Of a DNA stretch of 64,000 nucleotides, positions 19,248 to 28,437 are shown piece after piece. The notes under the pieces are model-generated. The model had not been told where the DNA came from, searched no databases, and saw only the letters and a list, made by a program, of their open reading frames with translations. The translations under genes were made by a program, and so were the position numbers. The DNA comes from Saprospiraceae bacterium (GTDB lineage: Bacteria; Bacteroidota; Bacteroidia; Chitinophagales; Saprospiraceae): NCBI GenBank assembly GCA_028280415.1, contig JANQLV010000019.1, forward strand, positions 62,001-126,000, in the 5' to 3' direction. Position 1 is the stretch's first letter, and each line of letters begins with the position of its first letter.

Positions 19248-19928
19248 ATGAAACAGCCCATTTGGAAAAAACTATTAAGCTATATTACAGAGCTACACAT
19301 CGAGAGTACTTCGAGTGAGCATAATCCACATCTTTACGTCAGCTTGCGGGATGGGCGTTATCAGCTTTGTACCGCCAATGCTATCTATTCTTTCGAAGAC
19401 CTTTACGATAATTTTTCAGAGGCTTTCAAATATATTGATTTAGATAAAATCGAAGGGAAAAATGTACTCATCCTGGGTTTTGGACTAGCGAGTGTTCCTA
19501 TTATTTTGGAAAAGCAACTCCAAAAAAAAATTCACTATACCGGCATAGAGATCGATGAAGAAGTACTTTACCTTGCGCATAAATATGTCATGGACGAATT
19601 AGTCTCCAGTTTTAATCTAATCTGCGCGGACGCGTTTCTCTATACTATGCAATGCGAAGAACAATTTGATCTTGTAATCATGGATGTATTCTTCGATGAT
19701 CTTATACCAGAAAAATTTGAGTCCGTCCCTTTTTTACAACAATTACAAACCTTGATCAAGCCCAGTGGATTATTGATGTATAATCGCCTCGCTTTTAATG
19801 AAAAAGACATTTCCAAAACCAAAATTTTCTACGAAGAGATTTTTTCAAAAGTATTCCCTGAAGGTACTTATCTGGAAGTCAAAGGAAACTGGATGTTATT
19901 AAACCGAAAAGATTATTTGCTGAAATAG
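19248..19928 (+). CDS. Spermidine-synthase-fold SAM-dependent methyltransferase-like protein
   Basis: The 226 residues have a Rossmann fold: motif I NVLILGFGLASVPIIL (residues about 70-85), motif II acid YTGIEIDEEVLYLAHKY, a DAFLYTM segment like the spermidine-synthase GD(A)xxxL loop, and FDLVIMDVFFDDLIPEKF. The substrate-binding acidic residues of polyamine synthases are only partly kept, so a true spermidine synthase is uncertain. Cytosolic. It lies 17 bp behind the GlmU-like gene and was probably acquired into its transcription unit; a modification role tied to that gene is only a guess. Confidence 0.7.
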   Translation: MKQPIWKKLLSYITELHIESTSSEHNPHLYVSLRDGRYQLCTANAIYSFEDLYDNFSEAFKYIDLDKIEGKNVLILGFGLASVPIILEKQLQKKIHYTGIEIDEEVLYLAHKYVMDELVSSFNLICADAFLYTMQCEEQFDLVIMDVFFDDLIPEKFESVPFLQQLQTLIKPSGLLMYNRLAFNEKDISKTKIFYEEIFSKVFPEGTYLEVKGNWMLLNRKDYLLK

Positions 19929-19991
19929 GTATCGAGTGGAAAACAGGTTGGAAAACGTACAGATATTGAATACCCGAAAACCATCATTAAA

Positions 19992-20513
19992 CTAATTATA
20001 GGGGCCCGCTAATACTTTTTCCAGTTCCGAAATTTTTTCACGAATCATTAAATCTGTCGGAGAAAAGGACTTCGCTTTTTTAAGATAAAGCTGGCAGTCC
20101 TTCACCTTTTGCTGTTTGTAGTATATATGTGACACATTAAGCGCAACCAGTGCATTATCATTTGCATTTCGAAGGCCGATCTCAGAAGCTTGTTTTAAAT
20201 GAAGTTCTCCATCGTTCAGGTCTTCCTTTTGCAAGGCGATCATCCCCTTGATAAAGTGATAATAAGCTTTATGCTGCTTCGTGAGCAGATCAGGTCGTTT
20301 AATCTGATTAATCAAAAGCTCAGCTTCTTTGATTTTTCCTTTCCGCATCATGGCAAAAGCGGACCAAACATTTCCGAAAACAAAATGCGTAATCAGTATA
20401 ATCAGGGCTGCCAGGTACAGGTACCAGGCAGGAGTCAGACCAATTTGTACATGCAAAATAACACCAAGAACAAGAAAGAGTAGAATCAGTAAAAAGCGGA
20501 CACGGCTATTCAT
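19992..20513 (-). CDS. TPR membrane protein, paralogue of the gene at 20706
   Basis: The 173-residue protein starts with two membrane helices (FLLILLFLVLGVILHVQIGL; WYLYLAALIILITHFVFG), then helical repeats of the TPR kind: AFAMMRKGKIKEAELLINQI, YYHFIKGMIALQKEDLNDGE, NALVALNVSHIYYKQQKVKD, CQLYLKKAKSFSPTD. It shares order, length and several key positions (LLxKxxxAYYxxxKGxIAxQxxD) with the divergently transcribed gene 190 bp away, so the two arose by duplication. Domain of unknown role; the soluble TPR part faces the cytoplasm if the positive-inside rule holds. Confidence 0.7.
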   Translation of the reverse strand: MNSRVRFLLILLFLVLGVILHVQIGLTPAWYLYLAALIILITHFVFGNVWSAFAMMRKGKIKEAELLINQIKRPDLLTKQHKAYYHFIKGMIALQKEDLNDGELHLKQASEIGLRNANDNALVALNVSHIYYKQQKVKDCQLYLKKAKSFSPTDLMIREKISELEKVLAGPYN

Positions 20514-20673
20514 TCGATAAAATTAATAAATTTTCAAAATATCATCCTATAATCACTCTGCCTCAAAGCCCAGGAACCGTATCCCTTTCACCACATAAAC
20601 TATATCAGCATGTTCATTTATCCATCTTCTTCATTTTCTCTCTTAAAAAGTGTTTTCCCACCCCCAGGTTATG

Positions 20674-20681
20674 TATCTTTG
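20674..20681 (+). promoter_or_regulatory. -7 promoter box of the 20706 gene
   Basis: TATCTTTG is an exact TAnnTTTG box, 24 bp before the start codon, giving a leader of about 18 bases. Confidence 0.6.
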
Positions 20682-20705
20682 CGCCTGAAAAGAAAAAGAT
20701 AACAC

Positions 20706-21293
20706 ATGTTTACAATCAATATATACTTAAAATTCGGTCTTATTGCACTTTGTCTGATCGGGGGTACTACCCTGGCTTTTGTTTACGGCTTTTGGTACGC
20801 TTTTCCGTTTTTGCTGATCGGTATTCTCTTACTTCTCAGTTATTTCCTTTTGGGGACCGTACAATCTGCAGCGATGTTATTGCAATCCATGCAATTCGCC
20901 GAGGCTGAAAAACGTTTGGGCCTGACAGTCAAGCCGGGATGGCTTTATAAGACCAATCGTGCTTTTTATTACATGTTGAAGGGATCGATTGCGATGCAGA
21001 ATAAAGATACCGAAGCCGCAGAACGCTGGTTGAGCCTGGCTCAAAGCATTGAACTGCCAACAGATAACGAAAAAGCAATGGTCGCTTTGCAGCTGGCCAA
21101 TATCCATGCATCCAAGAACAAATGGAATAATGCCAAGATGCATTTCAATAAGATCAAAAAGCTAAAAATCACAGAGCCTCAACTTAAAGAGCAGGTCAAA
21201 CAATTCGAAAAAGCACTTACTAACCGGGGGCAAATGAAACATGCCCGTACCATGCGTGGCGGCAAGGGTGGCGGAAGAATGAAACGATTATAA
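20706..21293 (+). CDS. TPR membrane protein, paralogue of the gene at 19992
   Basis: The protein has 195 residues: two N-terminal membrane helices (FGLIALCLIGGTTLAFVYGF; FPFLLIGILLLLSYFLLG), then TPR-like helices (SMQFAEAEKRLGL, AFYYMLKGSIAMQNKDTEAA, AMVALQLANIHASKNKWNNA, KMHFNKIKKLKI). The tail is rich in Arg, Gly and Met (ARTMRGGKGGGRMKRL), unlike its paralogue. It is divergent from that paralogue and has its own promoter. Function unknown; a scaffold at the inner membrane is the most one can say. Confidence 0.7.
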   Translation: MFTINIYLKFGLIALCLIGGTTLAFVYGFWYAFPFLLIGILLLLSYFLLGTVQSAAMLLQSMQFAEAEKRLGLTVKPGWLYKTNRAFYYMLKGSIAMQNKDTEAAERWLSLAQSIELPTDNEKAMVALQLANIHASKNKWNNAKMHFNKIKKLKITEPQLKEQVKQFEKALTNRGQMKHARTMRGGKGGGRMKRL

Positions 21294-21361
21294 ACCATCA
21301 TCCGGTTTCAGCCTCAGCCGCCAAATGATAGTTTTATAATGACTTCTTTGCGGTCTTTCAG

Positions 21362-23155
21362 TTAATCTTTCTTGACTTTTCCCAACCAGGTTTTGGCGAG
21401 GAAATTGAGTAAAAGCAATCCTGATAAAAATAATGAAATCCTGGCAATTAGATCACCGTAGCGCGTATAAAAAGTGAAGTGATCGTTTAATTTGATTCGG
21501 GCATTTAAGGCAATGTATTCACCGTATTTAGAGGCTTGTAGAATTTCACCCTTTTGATTGATAAAGCCGGAAATTCCGGTATTAGCAGATCGTGCGATAC
21601 TGCGCCGGGTTTCAATGGCCCTTAGACTAGCAAATTTCAGATGTTGTATATGCCCGGCGGTATTATCCCACCAGCCATCATTGGTCATGATCACCAGCGC
21701 ATTTGCACCGTTGCGAACATATCCGGTCGTATAAGCCCCATAAACGGATTCATAGCAAATTATCGGGGCCAATTTAGTACCGTCCTGGGCAGTAAATACC
21801 GAGCGCTCTTTTTGTTTTCCCAAACCGGCTAATGAACCGCCCAGTTTATCTACCAAGGGCTTTAAAAAAGGAAATATATTTTTTAAAGGAAAAAACTCCG
21901 CACCGGGAACCAAACGCGATTTATGGTAAACCTGTATTTCCTCAGAATCATTGGAGAGCTGAAAAGCGGCATTATATGCTTCATAATAAAGCACATTCCC
22001 CGACCGTTTCTTGTATTCCCGGGCAGCGGTGGTCAATGTTTCTCCTTCTTCAAAAAATCTATAGGACCCCACCCCCAAAATCAATTTACCTTTGGGAAAG
22101 TTTTTTATATATCCGCGCAAATCTTCAATCAGCCGTTCTTTAGGCAAATTTTTCTCATCCAGGGAATTAAAAGAGCTTTCGGGAAAAATAATGTAATCGG
22201 TTTCTTTAGTCGCAGCATTATAAGCAAGCTTTGTCGGAATTTTATACCTGTCCCCTTTATTGATTTTTGCTCTCTCGTAATGGGGTTCAAAATTGGGTTG
22301 CGTTACAACGACTTCGATTTCCCGGCCTTCTTCTTCATAAGTGTAATACATCGCAATTGAAACCAGCATAGGAACTACAATCAAAAGAATCGGACGTACT
22401 ACTTTTTTAAGATCAATCTTTACATCATTAAAATAATAATTGCTGATCAGTTTGTAGAACATAATGTTCCCCAGCAAAATCCACAATGAACCTCCAAAAA
22501 CACCTGTATACTCATACCATTGTGCCCAGCTTGGAAACTCGGCCAAACTATTCCCCAGCGTCAGCCAGGGCCAGGACAGTTCATGGTGCAAGTGTAAATA
22601 TTCAAAAGTCAGCCAAAAACTGACAAAAGCAATGTTCCCCAGATTTGGCATCCGCTTTTTTACCAAATGAAACAATACAATCGGAATACTCATAAATAGC
22701 GAGTTTACCCAAATCGCAAAGATTCCGGCAAAAAAAGCGGTATTGGCCACCCAATAAGTCGTCAGAATATTCCAGACTACAAAAGTATGATAGGCATATT
22801 TGAAAACACGCCAGGGAGAAGCCTCCTCCTTAGCCGTAGCAATCTGATGCTCTACGAGTAGTAGCGGCACAAAACCTATAAACATGAGCGTAGTCAGGGG
22901 AATAGGCGGGAAACCTGCGGAAAGGATAATCCCGGAAAGTGTTGACAAGCCCAAAAGTTTAACCGTGTCTTCTTTTTTAGAAAAAAACCTGCCTACCCCA
23001 ATTACTATAGTAGTCCATAAACCAATAAAAAACCAAAGTGGCAGATGGCCCCACAATTCTTCTACCTGTGTTCTGGAATACATTATCCAGCCGCATACGC
23101 CGGCCACAACAAAGCCCAAAATCATCAATGGAACACTCCATTTTTTATAGTTCAT
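21362..23155 (-). CDS. lnt: Apolipoprotein N-acyltransferase
   Basis: Inner-membrane enzyme that transfers an acyl chain to the N-terminal Cys of lipoproteins, the last maturation step. The 597 residues show several N-terminal membrane helices (for example WSVPLMILGFVVAGVCGWIM; LSTLSGIILSAGFPP), then the nitrilase-like periplasmic domain with VVVTQPNFEPHYE, the catalytic Glu in YIIFPESSF, Lys region in GKLILGVGSYRF and the Cys nucleophile in APIICYESVYGAY, followed by VIMTNDGWWDNTAGHIQH. A last membrane helix closes the protein. It starts 12 bp after metG ends and is likely co-transcribed with it. Consistent with the lipoproteins in this window. Confidence 0.93.
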   Translation of the reverse strand: MNYKKWSVPLMILGFVVAGVCGWIMYSRTQVEELWGHLPLWFFIGLWTTIVIGVGRFFSKKEDTVKLLGLSTLSGIILSAGFPPIPLTTLMFIGFVPLLLVEHQIATAKEEASPWRVFKYAYHTFVVWNILTTYWVANTAFFAGIFAIWVNSLFMSIPIVLFHLVKKRMPNLGNIAFVSFWLTFEYLHLHHELSWPWLTLGNSLAEFPSWAQWYEYTGVFGGSLWILLGNIMFYKLISNYYFNDVKIDLKKVVRPILLIVVPMLVSIAMYYTYEEEGREIEVVVTQPNFEPHYERAKINKGDRYKIPTKLAYNAATKETDYIIFPESSFNSLDEKNLPKERLIEDLRGYIKNFPKGKLILGVGSYRFFEEGETLTTAAREYKKRSGNVLYYEAYNAAFQLSNDSEEIQVYHKSRLVPGAEFFPLKNIFPFLKPLVDKLGGSLAGLGKQKERSVFTAQDGTKLAPIICYESVYGAYTTGYVRNGANALVIMTNDGWWDNTAGHIQHLKFASLRAIETRRSIARSANTGISGFINQKGEILQASKYGEYIALNARIKLNDHFTFYTRYGDLIARISLFLSGLLLLNFLAKTWLGKVKKD

Positions 23156-23167
23156 GATCTTCAGATT

Positions 23168-25291
23168 TTAGCGTACAATATGTCCATTATCCCATTGCTC
23201 ACCCGGTTTCACAAAAGTCAATTTGCCTTTTTCATCTTCCGCCATTAGGACCATCCCTTGCGAAAGGACACCTCTCAATTTGCGCGGAGCAAGATTAGCC
23301 AGTAGCAGTACTTGCTGCCCAATAATTGCTTCGGGCTTAAAATGTTTGGCAATCCCCGAGACAACGGTTCTTTGTTCCAAGCCGATATCAACGGTCAGCT
23401 TCAATAATTTATCCGCTTTTTCCACCGGTTCGGCTTTTGTAATCGTACCCGTTCGGATATCCAGTTTTATAAAATCATCATACGCAATTTCTGCCTTAAT
23501 GGGTTCACGTTGATTTGATTGTTCTTCGTCTAATATTGCTTGCAAATGCTTTTTCTGTTTTTCAATAATCAGCTTTCGACTATCATCCTTGCGATCATTG
23601 ATTTTGGCGAAAAGCAACTCGGGTTCATTCAGCTGGTGATTTTCAGTAAACAAAGCAGCTCCATTTTGCAGTTGATCAATAAGTTCTTGCAAATCACCAT
23701 TTTTAACTTCCGGCAGGTTGATCAGCTTTCTTATTTTTTTAGAAGAAAAAGGAATAAAGGGCTCACAAAGAACACTTAGAACAGCCACAATTTCCAAACA
23801 GGTATACAAGCAGTTTCTAACAGTTTCACTATCCGGATCCTCTTTCCAGATTTTCCAGGGAGAAACATCCTGTAAATAAGTATTCCCAAAAGAAGATATT
23901 TCCAAAAACGTTTGTAAAGCCTCCCTAAAGCGGAAACCTTCTACTTCTTTTTGGTATTTAGCCACTAAAGCAATAAGCTTCTCCCGCTGTTCTGCACCAA
24001 AGGAAAGCGAAGATATTTTTCCAGCATAATACTTATTCGTCAGTACCACTACCCTATTGATAAAGTTACCAATATTTCCTACCAGTTCATTATCGTGAAA
24101 ATCGACAAACTCGTCCCATTTAAAATCACTATCCTTGTTTTCCGGAGCATTGCGAATCAATGTATAGCGCAGTGCGTCTTCTTTATTTGGAAAATTCGCA
24201 AACTCCTGTAAATACTGATGTTGTTCAATTCCCCAGCCTTTGGATTTTGAAAACTTTCTACCCTCAAAATTCAGAAACTGATTCGCCGGAACATTGACCG
24301 GTAAATTATAATTACCATCGGCTTTCAGCATAGCCGGAAAAACAATGCAATGAAAAACGATATTGTCTTTTCCGATGAAGTGTACCAATTCCGCTTCATC
24401 GGATTGCCAATAATCTTTCCAGTCTTTCCCCTGATCTTCTGCCCATTGCTTCGTTGCGGAAATATACCCGATCGGAGCATCAAACCAGACATAGAGGACT
24501 TTTCCCTCCCCTCCTTGTATTGGTACGGGAATGCCCCAGTCCAGATCACGGGTAATTGCCCGGGGCTGTAGTCCGTCTTCTCCATCCAGCCAACTCAGGC
24601 ACTGACCAACTACATGCTTCTTCCAGGCTTTGGGATCATGATGCTGTTTTCCATCCAGTATCCCTTCTCTGACCCATTCCCTCAGCCAGTCGGCATGCTT
24701 ATCCAGTTTAAAAAACCAATGGGTTGTCGTACGCAACACGGGTGGGTTTCCACTCAGGGTCGAGCGGGGATTGATTAATTCTGTCGGAGAAAGTGTAGAG
24801 CCACAATTTTCGCACTGATCGCCATAAGCTTCTTCATGACTACATTTAGGGCAGGTTCCGGTGATATATCGATCAGCCAGGAACTGATCAAACTCTTCAT
24901 CATAATATTGCTCGCTGGTACGCTCTTCGAATTCATCCCCTTTCTCGTACAATTTTTTGAAAAAAGCCTGTGCTGTCTCATGGTGTAAAGCGGCACTGGT
25001 TCGGTGATAAATATCAAAGGAAATCCCCAGCTTTTCGAAAGTCGCCTTATTCAATTCGTGGTATTTATCGATGATATCCTTTGGACTTATCCCTTCTTTC
25101 TTGGCTCGAATGGTAATCGCAGCGCCATGCTCATCCGATCCACAAATAAAGACCACATCTTTGCCCAATAAGCGGAGGTATCGCACGTATATATCTGCGG
25201 GCAAGTATGCTCCCGCCAAATGGCCGAGATGTAATGCCCCATTAGCATAGGGCAAGGCAGAAGTCACAGTATATCTTTTGGTGGTTGTCAT
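23168..25291 (-). CDS. metG: Methionyl-tRNA synthetase
   Basis: Charges tRNA-Met. The 707-residue protein carries the class I signature in ALPYANGALHLGHLAGAYLP (HIGH-like HLGH), a zinc knuckle region (CPKCSHEEAYGDQCENCGS) and the KMSKS-like loop GRKFSKSKGWGIE. The anticodon-binding helical domain follows, then from about residue 600 a C-terminal tRNA-binding OB-fold (DFIKLDIRTGTITKAEPVEK, VVSGIAKHFKPE, NLAPRKLRGVLSQGMVLMA), the usual arrangement in dimeric bacterial MetG. First gene of a two-gene unit with lnt. Confidence 0.97.
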   Translation of the reverse strand: MTTTKRYTVTSALPYANGALHLGHLAGAYLPADIYVRYLRLLGKDVVFICGSDEHGAAITIRAKKEGISPKDIIDKYHELNKATFEKLGISFDIYHRTSAALHHETAQAFFKKLYEKGDEFEERTSEQYYDEEFDQFLADRYITGTCPKCSHEEAYGDQCENCGSTLSPTELINPRSTLSGNPPVLRTTTHWFFKLDKHADWLREWVREGILDGKQHHDPKAWKKHVVGQCLSWLDGEDGLQPRAITRDLDWGIPVPIQGGEGKVLYVWFDAPIGYISATKQWAEDQGKDWKDYWQSDEAELVHFIGKDNIVFHCIVFPAMLKADGNYNLPVNVPANQFLNFEGRKFSKSKGWGIEQHQYLQEFANFPNKEDALRYTLIRNAPENKDSDFKWDEFVDFHDNELVGNIGNFINRVVVLTNKYYAGKISSLSFGAEQREKLIALVAKYQKEVEGFRFREALQTFLEISSFGNTYLQDVSPWKIWKEDPDSETVRNCLYTCLEIVAVLSVLCEPFIPFSSKKIRKLINLPEVKNGDLQELIDQLQNGAALFTENHQLNEPELLFAKINDRKDDSRKLIIEKQKKHLQAILDEEQSNQREPIKAEIAYDDFIKLDIRTGTITKAEPVEKADKLLKLTVDIGLEQRTVVSGIAKHFKPEAIIGQQVLLLANLAPRKLRGVLSQGMVLMAEDEKGKLTFVKPGEQWDNGHIVR

Positions 25292-25451
25292 GCTTCTCGA
25301 TTTAGTTTGCGAATATACGGGTTTGTAAACAGATTCGCGTTTAATATAGTTTCAAAAATTGTGGATTCGATGGTTAACTAGCGCAACAACCACCTCCGCC
25401 CTTCCACGCTCAGAACATATTGCTTTAGGACTTTCAATTCGTTTAGGGTAG

Positions 25452-25562
25452 CTCTTCAAGGGGCGACCTGCCCAACAAGGAACGTATATCCTGTACATTA
25501 TTGGCGAAGATTACCGGGGTGTTGTCAATCGAGGCGTTTATGAGTGTAGTTTAGTACGATAA
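25452..25562 (+). pseudogene. Remnant of a gliding-motility-type (type B) T9SS C-terminal domain
   Basis: The 36 codons read LFKGRPAQQGTYILYIIGED, then YRGVVNRGVYECSLVR and a stop. They align with the end of the type B sorting domain found in this window at 39163 (YFKGESAQEGVYVWMLEY...GDVTLIR): FKG, AQ, G-Y and the final L-(I/V)-R keep their positions. Directly upstream a stop codon interrupts the frame where WDG would be expected, and only a hint of the FNRWG motif is seen in another frame. It therefore looks like the degraded 3' tip of a former T9SS cargo gene. Short length keeps confidence moderate. Confidence 0.4.
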
Positions 25563-25565
25563 ACA

Positions 25566-25596
25566 AAAAGGCGCTTTCCTGAGGAAAGCGCCTTTT
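25566..25596 (-). terminator. Terminator of the nqr operon
   Basis: A perfect 14-bp stem (AAAAGGCGCTTTCC / GGAAAGCGCCTTTT) with a three-base loop. It has U-rich ends in both directions and lies about 40 bp past the nqrF stop; it may also stop transcripts from the plus strand. Confidence 0.9.
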
Positions 25597-25637
25597 ATGT
25601 CAGTCATTTTTATGATAGGTTATTTTCTACAAATCAT

Positions 25638-26957
25638 TTATCCTCCAAAATCATCGAAGGCAATATTCTCTTCCGGTACGCCTAATTCATCAAGCGTCTT
25701 GATTACCGAAGCATTCATCGCAGGAGGTCCACAGAAGTAGTATTCGATTTCTTCCGGCTCCGGATGATCTTTCAAATACTGCTCGTGAAGCACACTCATG
25801 ATGTATCCGTGAAAACCATCTCCGGAAGCTTCCATATTTTCTTTTACCTGCCAATTATCTTCCGGTAGCGGATTATCCAAAGCTACGTAAAACCTAAAGT
25901 TTGGAAATTCTTTTTCAATCTGGCGGAAATCATCAATATAGAAAAGCTCTCTTTTCGTACGTCCCCCGTACCAATAGGAAACTTTACGATCCGTCGTTTT
26001 CAAAGTGTGGAACAAATGGAACAAATGAGAACGAAGCGGAGCCATTCCCGCACCTCCACCGATGTAAACCATTTCTTTCTTCGTAGGTTTAATAAAGAAC
26101 TCTCCATATGGCCCGGAAATAGTTACCTTATTACCTGGCTTCTGATCAAACACATAAGAAGAACAAATCCCCGGATTTACATCCATCCAACCATTTTTAT
26201 CGCGATCCCAAGGTGGAGTAGCAATACGAATATTCAACATGATAATATTTCCTTCTGCGGGGTGATTCGCCATCGAATAAGCCCGAAAGATTGGCTCATC
26301 ATTTTTCATTTTCAAATCCCACAGATTATATTTATCCCACTCCGATTGGAATTCATCCGGTTTTTTCCCCAATCGCGGATGTGAAGTGATATCAATGTTT
26401 TTATAGTCAACTTCAACAGGAGGTACATCTACCTGAATATATCCACCCGCCTGAAAATCCAGTTCTTCGCCTTCTGGTAGTTTTACTACAAATTCTTTAA
26501 TAAAAGAGGCCACATTATAGTTCGAAACAACTTCACATTCCCATTTTTTAATCCCAAAGATTTCCTCTGGAATACGGATTTCCATATCCCCCCGTACTTT
26601 CACCTGACAAGCGAGACGTTTGTTTTCAGCTGCTTCTTTACGGGATAGGTGGTTCATTTCCGTTGGCAGAACATCCCCTCCGCCAGCATCAACGTGACAT
26701 TCACACATCGCACAAGTTCCACCACCTCCACAAGCCGAAGGAAGGAATACGCTTTTTTCAGATAAAGCTGTAAGCAGGGTCACTCCGGGTTTAACGACCA
26801 GCGGATTTTCAGCATCCCCGTTTACAATAATCTTTACATCACCTTGTGGCACCAGGCGTTTTCTGGCGGCAATTAACATAAATGATAATAAAAGAATTAC
26901 CACCACGAAGACGACTACTGCGAATCCAAGTGTTGCTACATCAAAAAGAAAAATCAT
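25638..26957 (-). CDS. nqrF: Na+-translocating NADH-quinone reductase subunit F
   Basis: Entry subunit of the Nqr pump: oxidises NADH through FAD and a 2Fe-2S cluster. The 439-residue protein has one N-terminal membrane helix ([20 protein letters not shown]), a plant-type ferredoxin domain with the cluster cysteines in [16 protein letters not shown] and the fourth in RLACQVKV, then a FAD/NAD domain ([42 protein letters not shown], ending with IAFDDFGG). Last gene of the nqr operon, 59 bp behind nqrE and followed by a strong terminator. Confidence 0.97.
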   Translation of the reverse strand: MIFLFDVATLGFAVVVFVVVILLLSFMLIAARKRLVPQGDVKIIVNGDAENPLVVKPGVTLLTALSEKSVFLPSACGGGGTCAMCECHVDAGGGDVLPTEMNHLSRKEAAENKRLACQVKVRGDMEIRIPEEIFGIKKWECEVVSNYNVASFIKEFVVKLPEGEELDFQAGGYIQVDVPPVEVDYKNIDITSHPRLGKKPDEFQSEWDKYNLWDLKMKNDEPIFRAYSMANHPAEGNIIMLNIRIATPPWDRDKNGWMDVNPGICSSYVFDQKPGNKVTISGPYGEFFIKPTKKEMVYIGGGAGMAPLRSHLFHLFHTLKTTDRKVSYWYGGRTKRELFYIDDFRQIEKEFPNFRFYVALDNPLPEDNWQVKENMEASGDGFHGYIMSVLHEQYLKDHPEPEEIEYYFCGPPAMNASVIKTLDELGVPEENIAFDDFGG

Positions 26958-27016
26958 TATATAAGAATTTAAGTAGACTCAAAAATTAATTGCTATTCTT
27001 TCTGTTTGCTTACTTA

Positions 27017-27622
27017 TTAATAAAAGGCCTGAGGATCTATTCCCATCAAACTCATAAAAGCAATCCCCATCAAACCCGTAAGGATAAATGCCATTCCCAA
27101 ACCTCTCAAAGCAGGAGGAACATTGGAATAGCGAATCTTTTCACGGATAGCAGCAATAGCAATGATTGCCAAAAACCAGCCAAAACCTCCGCCCAGTCCA
27201 AAAGCTACAGAATCCGAGAAGTTATACTCCCGGGCCACCATAAACAAAGAACCTCCAAGAATCGCACAATTCACGGTAATCAGTGGAAGGAATATCCCCA
27301 GCGAATTATAAAGCGAGGGAGATACTTTTTCCACAATCATCTCCACCAACTGTACCATAGAGGCAATTACGGCAATGAATAAGATCAAGCGAAGGAAAAC
27401 CAGATCGACTCCGAATAATCCATTTTCGCTCAACAAAAACTCATTGATCAGCCAATTGATCGGCATTGTTACGAATAGTACGAAAATAACCGCAAGCCCA
27501 AGGCCAAAAGCGGTTTTAACTGTTTTGGATACAGCCAGATAAGAGCACATTCCAAGGAAATACGCTAATACCAGGTTTTCAACAAAAGCGGCTTTGATAA
27601 ATGTATTCAGAAAATCAGCCAT
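27017..27622 (-). CDS. nqrE: Na+-translocating NADH-quinone reductase subunit E
   Basis: Integral membrane subunit (201 residues, six helices) homologous to NqrD and RnfA. Recognised by [20 protein letters not shown] near the start, where the Cys is part of the conserved membrane iron site shared with NqrD, and by [20 protein letters not shown], whose Cys is the second ligand. Forms part of the ion and electron path of the pump. Lies between nqrD and nqrF with short gaps. Confidence 0.96.
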   Translation of the reverse strand: MADFLNTFIKAAFVENLVLAYFLGMCSYLAVSKTVKTAFGLGLAVIFVLFVTMPINWLINEFLLSENGLFGVDLVFLRLILFIAVIASMVQLVEMIVEKVSPSLYNSLGIFLPLITVNCAILGGSLFMVAREYNFSDSVAFGLGGGFGWFLAIIAIAAIREKIRYSNVPPALRGLGMAFILTGLMGIAFMSLMGIDPQAFY

Positions 27623-27667
27623 GATATATTTTTAAACTCTGTTTTTTAATAAATGCAATACCAACAA

Positions 27668-28381
27668 TTAGGAAATATCAACCAGTTTTTTGTTCCAGCT
27701 ACGCTGTGCCCAGATCAGAAGACCAATCACAAACATTGCTGCAGCGGGAAGTACCATGAGGTTGTTATTGGAATACCAGCCGAACCAGTCACTCGTCACT
27801 GTATTAATCATATAGTCATTACTGGCTCCGATGAATTTCATTTCGATTGGACTACCCGCGAAAAGAGAGCCCTTACCGAATAGCTCACGAACTACTGCCA
27901 CAATAATCAGAATGGCCCCATATCCCAGTCCGTTTCCAACACCGTCGAGGAATGATCTCCAGGGTTTATTTGCCATCGCAAAAGCTTCTAAACGTCCCAT
28001 AACGATACAGTTGGTGATGATCAAACCGATATAAACGGAAAGTTGTTTGTACACCGGGTAATTGAATGCTTTTAGCGTAAGCTCTACCACTGTTACCAAA
28101 GTCGCAATAATGACCAGTTGAACGATCATACGCACCTGACTTGGAATTGCGTTTCGCACCAAAGAAGTGATCAAGCTTGAAAAAGCGCATACAAAAACAA
28201 CCGCGATAGAAATTACGAGTGAAGGCAGTACCAGAGAGGTCACCGCCAGAGCCGAACAAATCCCCAATACCTGTACCGTAATCGGGTTATTATCATTTAG
28301 CGGATCGGTAAGTAATTTTTTTTCTTTCTTACCAAATAAAGGCTCTTTTACTTTTACTTCTTGAACTGTATTTTCAGCCAT
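27668..28381 (-). CDS. nqrD: Na+-translocating NADH-quinone reductase subunit D
   Basis: Membrane subunit with six helices, 237 residues. Key segments are ITVQVLGICSALAVTSLVLP (with the iron-ligand Cys) and YIGLIITNCIVMGRLEAFAM (second Cys), the inverted-topology counterpart of NqrE. It has about 25 charged residues before the first helix (KVKEPLFGKKEKKLLTDPLN), slightly longer than most family members. Located 45 bp before nqrE on the same transcript. Confidence 0.96.
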   Translation of the reverse strand: MAENTVQEVKVKEPLFGKKEKKLLTDPLNDNNPITVQVLGICSALAVTSLVLPSLVISIAVVFVCAFSSLITSLVRNAIPSQVRMIVQLVIIATLVTVVELTLKAFNYPVYKQLSVYIGLIITNCIVMGRLEAFAMANKPWRSFLDGVGNGLGYGAILIIVAVVRELFGKGSLFAGSPIEMKFIGASNDYMINTVTSDWFGWYSNNNLMVLPAAAMFVIGLLIWAQRSWNKKLVDIS

Positions 28382-28437
28382 TTTAATCTTTTTTATTTTT
28401 TCGGGTCAGCCCCGTTGTAATTCACAAAATAGAAAAA

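Noticed and set aside
23168-25291. Several plus-strand frames inside metG, lnt and nqr genes
   Set aside because: They are shadows of long, well-recognised genes on the other strand.
7669-26987. Near-identical 20-base strings TTTAAGTGGACTCAAAAATT (7669) and TTTAAGTAGACTCAAAAATT (26968)
   Set aside because: One such pair with a mismatch is expected by chance in AT-rich DNA of this length, and the contexts differ.
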